The notes beneath the pieces are model-generated. The model saw only the letters and a program-made list of their open reading frames with translations, was not told where the DNA came from and did not search any database. 64,000 bases of DNA. Source: Perognathus longimembris pacificus. Taxonomy: Eukaryota; Chordata; Mammalia; Rodentia; Heteromyidae. Location: the NCBI RefSeq assembly GCF_023159225.1, contig NC_063167.1, positions 9,579,734 to 9,643,733 of the forward strand. Reading direction: 5' to 3'. Of the stretch, positions 61,967 through 64,000 are shown in pieces (position 1 is the stretch's first letter; each line of letters begins with the position of its first letter). The translations under genes and the position numbers were made by a program.

Positions 61967-62070
61967 CTGCCATGTCCCGAACCCCACCGCGGAGCGAGGT
62001 GCATCACGGCCGCGAGAGGGCCGGCGACGGCACTTCAGAGCAGACAAAGGGCGCCGCCATGTTAGAGCCG
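61967..62070 (-). other. ZBTB17: ZBTB17 exon 1 (non-coding first exon; proposed)
   Basis: The - strand reads AACATGGCGGCGCC at about 62063, through GTTCGGGACATGGCAG, to a GTGAGG donor at 61966-61961. The start site is not visible; it is placed near the YY1-type element. Three ATGs occur: 62060 (18-codon ORF), one at about 62004 that stops at the exon 2 junction, and 61973, which opens the in-frame leader ORF. Confidence 0.65.
62053..62063 (-). promoter_or_regulatory. YY1-type initiator site (AACATGGCGGC)
   Basis: Matches the AA(G/C)ATGGCGGC form of YY1 sites, which usually lie just downstream of the start site. It suggests transcription begins close to 62065. Confidence 0.7.
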
Positions 62071-62102
62071 GGCGGAACCGACCTCGCCGGCTTCCCGGCT
62101 GC

Positions 62103-62112
62103 CACTTCCGGC
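62103..62112 (-). promoter_or_regulatory. ETS/GABPA-type site (GCCGGAAGTG)
   Basis: CACTTCCGGC on +, CCGGAAGTG on -. It overlaps the edge of the NRF1 palindrome. Typical of TATA-less CpG promoters. Confidence 0.7.
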
Positions 62113-62120
62113 GCATGCGC
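62111..62120. promoter_or_regulatory. NRF1-type site (GCGCATGCGC)
   Basis: A perfect palindromic NRF1 core about 50 bp upstream of the proposed exon 1. Confidence 0.75.
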
Positions 62121-62154
62121 GGAGCTCGCACCCCGACGTGCGACGGCCAGACTG

Positions 62155-62164
62155 GCGCATGCGC
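62155..62164. promoter_or_regulatory. Second NRF1-type site (GCGCATGCGC)
   Basis: An identical palindrome 44 bp further upstream, so the promoter has a spaced pair. Confidence 0.7.
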
Positions 62165-62203
62165 TCGGCTCTCCAAAAGGGTCAACCTTTCCGACTGGGG
62201 GCG

Positions 62204-62276
62204 TGGCTCAAGTGGTAGAGCGCGCCTGCCCGGCCGGAGTGTGGTCCTGAGTTCAAACCCCAGAACCGCCTAAGGG
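62204..62276 (+). mobile_element. tRNA-like SINE monomer beside the ZBTB17 promoter
   Basis: GGGGGCGTGGCTCAAGTGG contains a Pol III A box (TGGCTCAAGTGG) and GAGTTCAAACCCC a B box, 73 bp in all. The unusual CpG content (GAGCGCGCCTGCCCGG) is conserved-looking for a SINE, probably because it sits in a CpG island. It is not a canonical tRNA: the acceptor ends do not pair fully. Confidence 0.6.
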
Positions 62277-62500
62277 GGCTAGGGGGGAGGGGGCTATGGG
62301 GGAGGGGGCGCGGGGAGGGAGCAGGAGTTCCACATTGCAGTACTTCTACTCCTAGGATGGTCCCCGTGGTCCTCCAGCCTTGGTCTCCTGTTCCAAAGTC
62401 AGCAGTAACAGCTTCCACGTGGCCCAGCGTGAAGTTCATGGCGTGCGTGGCCTCAGTAAGTCCGTCCACCGGCCGTTAAATAATCTTTACCCCAAAGGGT

Positions 62501-63635
62501 GTGTGTGGTGTGTGTGTGTGGTGTGTGTGTGTGGTGTGTGTGTGTGGTGTGTGTGGTGTGTGTGTGGTGTGTGTGTGGTGTGTGTGGTGTGTGTGGTGTA
62601 TGTGTGGTGTGTATGGTGTGTGTGTGGTGTGTGTGGTGTGTGTGTGGTGTGTGTCTGGTGTGTGTGGTGTGTGTGGTGTATGTGTGTGGTGTGTGTGGTG
62701 TGTGTGGTGTGTGTGGTGCATGTGTGTGGTGTGTGTCTGGTGTGTGTGGTGTGTGTGTGGTGTGTGTGGTGTGTGTGGTGTCTGGTGTGTGTGGTGTGTG
62801 TGGTGTGTGTGTGGTGTGTGTGGTGTGTGTGGTGTGTGTGTGGTGTGTGTGGTGTGTGTGTGGTGTGTGTGGTGCATGTGTGTGGTGTGTGTGGTGCATG
62901 TGTGTGGTGTGTGTGGTGTGTGTCTGGTGTGTGTGGTGTGTCTGGTGTGTCTGGTGTGTGTGGTGTCTGGTGTGTGTGGTGTGTGTGGTGTGTGTGTGGT
63001 GTGTGTGGTGTATGTGTGTGGTGTGTGTGGTGCATGTGTGTGGTGTGTGTCTGGTGTGTGTGGTGTGTGTGTGGTGTGTGTGGTGTGTGTGTGGGGTGTG
63101 TGGGGTGTGGTGTGGTGTGTGTGGTGTGTGTGGTGTGTGTGGTGTATGTGTGTGGTGTGTGTGGTGTATGTGTGTGGTGTGTGTGGTGTATGTGTGTGGT
63201 GTGTGTGGTGTGTGTGTGGTGTGTGTGGTGTATGTGTGTGGTGTGTGGTGTGTGTGTGGTGTGTGTGGTGTATGTGGTGTATGTGTGGTGTGTGTGTGGT
63301 GTGTGTGGTGTGTGTGGTGTATGTGTGTGGTGTGTGGTGTGTGTGTGGTGTGTGTGGTGTATGTGGTGTATGTGTGGTGTGTGTGTGGTGTGTGTGGTGT
63401 GTGTGTGGTGTGTGTGGTGTATGTGTGTGGTGTGTGTGGTGTATGTGTGTGGTGTGTGTGGTGTGTGTGGTGTATGTGTGTGGTGTGTGTGGTGTGTGTG
63501 TGGTGTATGTGGTGTATGTGTGGTGTGTGTGTGGTGTGTGTGTGATGTATGTGTATAGTGTGTGTGGTGTGTGTGGTGTATGTGTATAGTGTGTGTGGTG
63601 TGTGTGGTGTGTGTGTGGTGTGTGTGTGGTTGTGT
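62501..63635. repeat. GT-rich tandem array (~1.1 kb)
   Basis: Over 1.1 kb built from TGTGTGGTGTG-type blocks, i.e. (GT)n broken by GG every 8-12 bases. Recurrent variants are TGTATGTGTG, GTGCATGTGTG and GTGTCTGGTG. Variants recur at intervals, so larger sub-repeats have been duplicated. Long open frames on both strands here (CGVCVVCV or HTTHTPHTP) are artefacts. Confidence 0.95.
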
Positions 63636-63639
63636 GTAA

Positions 63640-64000
63640 CCCTGTCATCCTGGGGCTTAACTCAGGGCCTGACCCCCCTGAGCCACAGCTCCACGACTAG
63701 GTTTTTGGTGGTTCATGGTTTTTGGTGGTTTTTGGTGGAGATCATGGATCCCGTCCACCTGAGCTCGCTTTGAACCGGCCCTCAGGTGCTGAGATTACAG
63801 GCGGAGCTCCGCACCTGGCTTTGAAGATACTGAGCCCCAGGTTGTAAAGTTAAGCATTTCTGATGCTATCATTCCTTCCCTATTTTATTCCAGCAATTCT
63901 TCTGGAAACAAGAATTTGCCTCATCAGAAATCTAGAAATCTAGAAATGCAGTACACTGAAGAAGCAAGGCAGAGCTTTTTACTTTTTTAAAATAACTTTC
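63640..64000. other. Window end: old SINE remnant and unique sequence
   Basis: 63645-63825 resembles a - strand older SINE (GGGGCTTAACTCAGGGCCTG to GAGATTACAGGCGG). 63830-64000 is unique AT-rich sequence. No gene seen. Confidence 0.6.

Larger units (their letters stand above)
61400..62165. promoter_or_regulatory. ZBTB17: CpG-island promoter of ZBTB17
   Basis: A GC- and CpG-dense block (many CGCG, GGCGGC and CCGCGG motifs) spans the proposed first exon and the start of intron 1. It is the only large CpG island not explained by coding sequence in the window. No TATA box was seen. Confidence 0.85.

Noticed and set aside
62204..62276. Functional tRNA gene near the ZBTB17 promoter
   Set aside because: A and B boxes are present, but the cloverleaf ends do not pair and related sequences occur throughout as SINE units. 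Treated as a SINE monomer.
62380..63648. Long open frames in the GT array on both strands
   Set aside because: Repeat artefacts: GT-rich sequence has no TAA/TAG/TGA in most frames. The products are only Cys/Val/Gly/Trp or His/Thr/Pro repeats.

Overview
The window is mammalian nuclear DNA, almost certainly from a rodent. It carries the 3' nine-tenths of SPEN (SHARP/MINT) on the + strand and what looks like all of ZBTB17 (MIZ-1) on the - strand, tail to tail, the same neighbour pair as on human 1p36. The introns are packed with ID-type (tRNA-Ala-derived) SINEs in an unusual dimeric form of about 200 bp. I associate that form with kangaroo rats and pocket mice (Heteromyidae); the species call is inference from repeat style only.

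Layout. 1-16341 is a large SPEN intron holding SINEs, a MER5-like DNA transposon and an antisense THYN1 processed pseudogene. 16342-27339 holds seven small SPEN exons (human exons 4-10) encoding RRM2-RRM4. 29221-37199 is the giant SPEN exon 11 (linker, receptor-interaction and RBPJ-binding regions). 37429-38986 is exons 12-15, ending with the SPOC domain, followed by a ~1 kb 3'UTR. About 1.2 kb separates the two poly(A) ends. ZBTB17 exons 16 to 3 lie at 41257-46955 on the - strand, with many introns of 70-600 bp. Its ~13 kb intron 2 holds SINEs, a 5'-truncated L1 with very long flanking duplications, a MaLR-type LTR and an inverted duplication. Exon 2 is at 59987-60073, and exon 1 with a CpG-island promoter is near 61967-62070. 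A 1.1 kb GT-rich array lies just outside the promoter.

Function. SPEN is a nuclear RNA-binding corepressor scaffold: its RRMs bind structured RNA such as Xist, and its SPOC domain recruits NCoR/SMRT-HDAC3. ZBTB17 is a BTB/C2H2 zinc-finger transcription factor that activates CDKN1A/CDKN2B-type targets and is turned into a repressor by MYC. They are neighbours, not an operon.

Most notable: (a) a one-base frame slip in SPEN exon 11 at 33733-33738, probably a sequence error or a broken allele; (b) a striking AT-to-GC composition change inside that exon; (c) four consecutive ZBTB17 introns (5-8) that are all multiples of 3 and stop-free in the host frame, one containing a 28-bp VNTR; (d) a ZBTB17 leader cassette exon encoding an in-frame upstream ORF that stops one codon before the main ATG; (e) an L1 with ~105-bp flanking duplications and an apparent 3' transduction; (f) a solo LTR nested in a SINE. 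I found no wholly new biological system and do not claim one.
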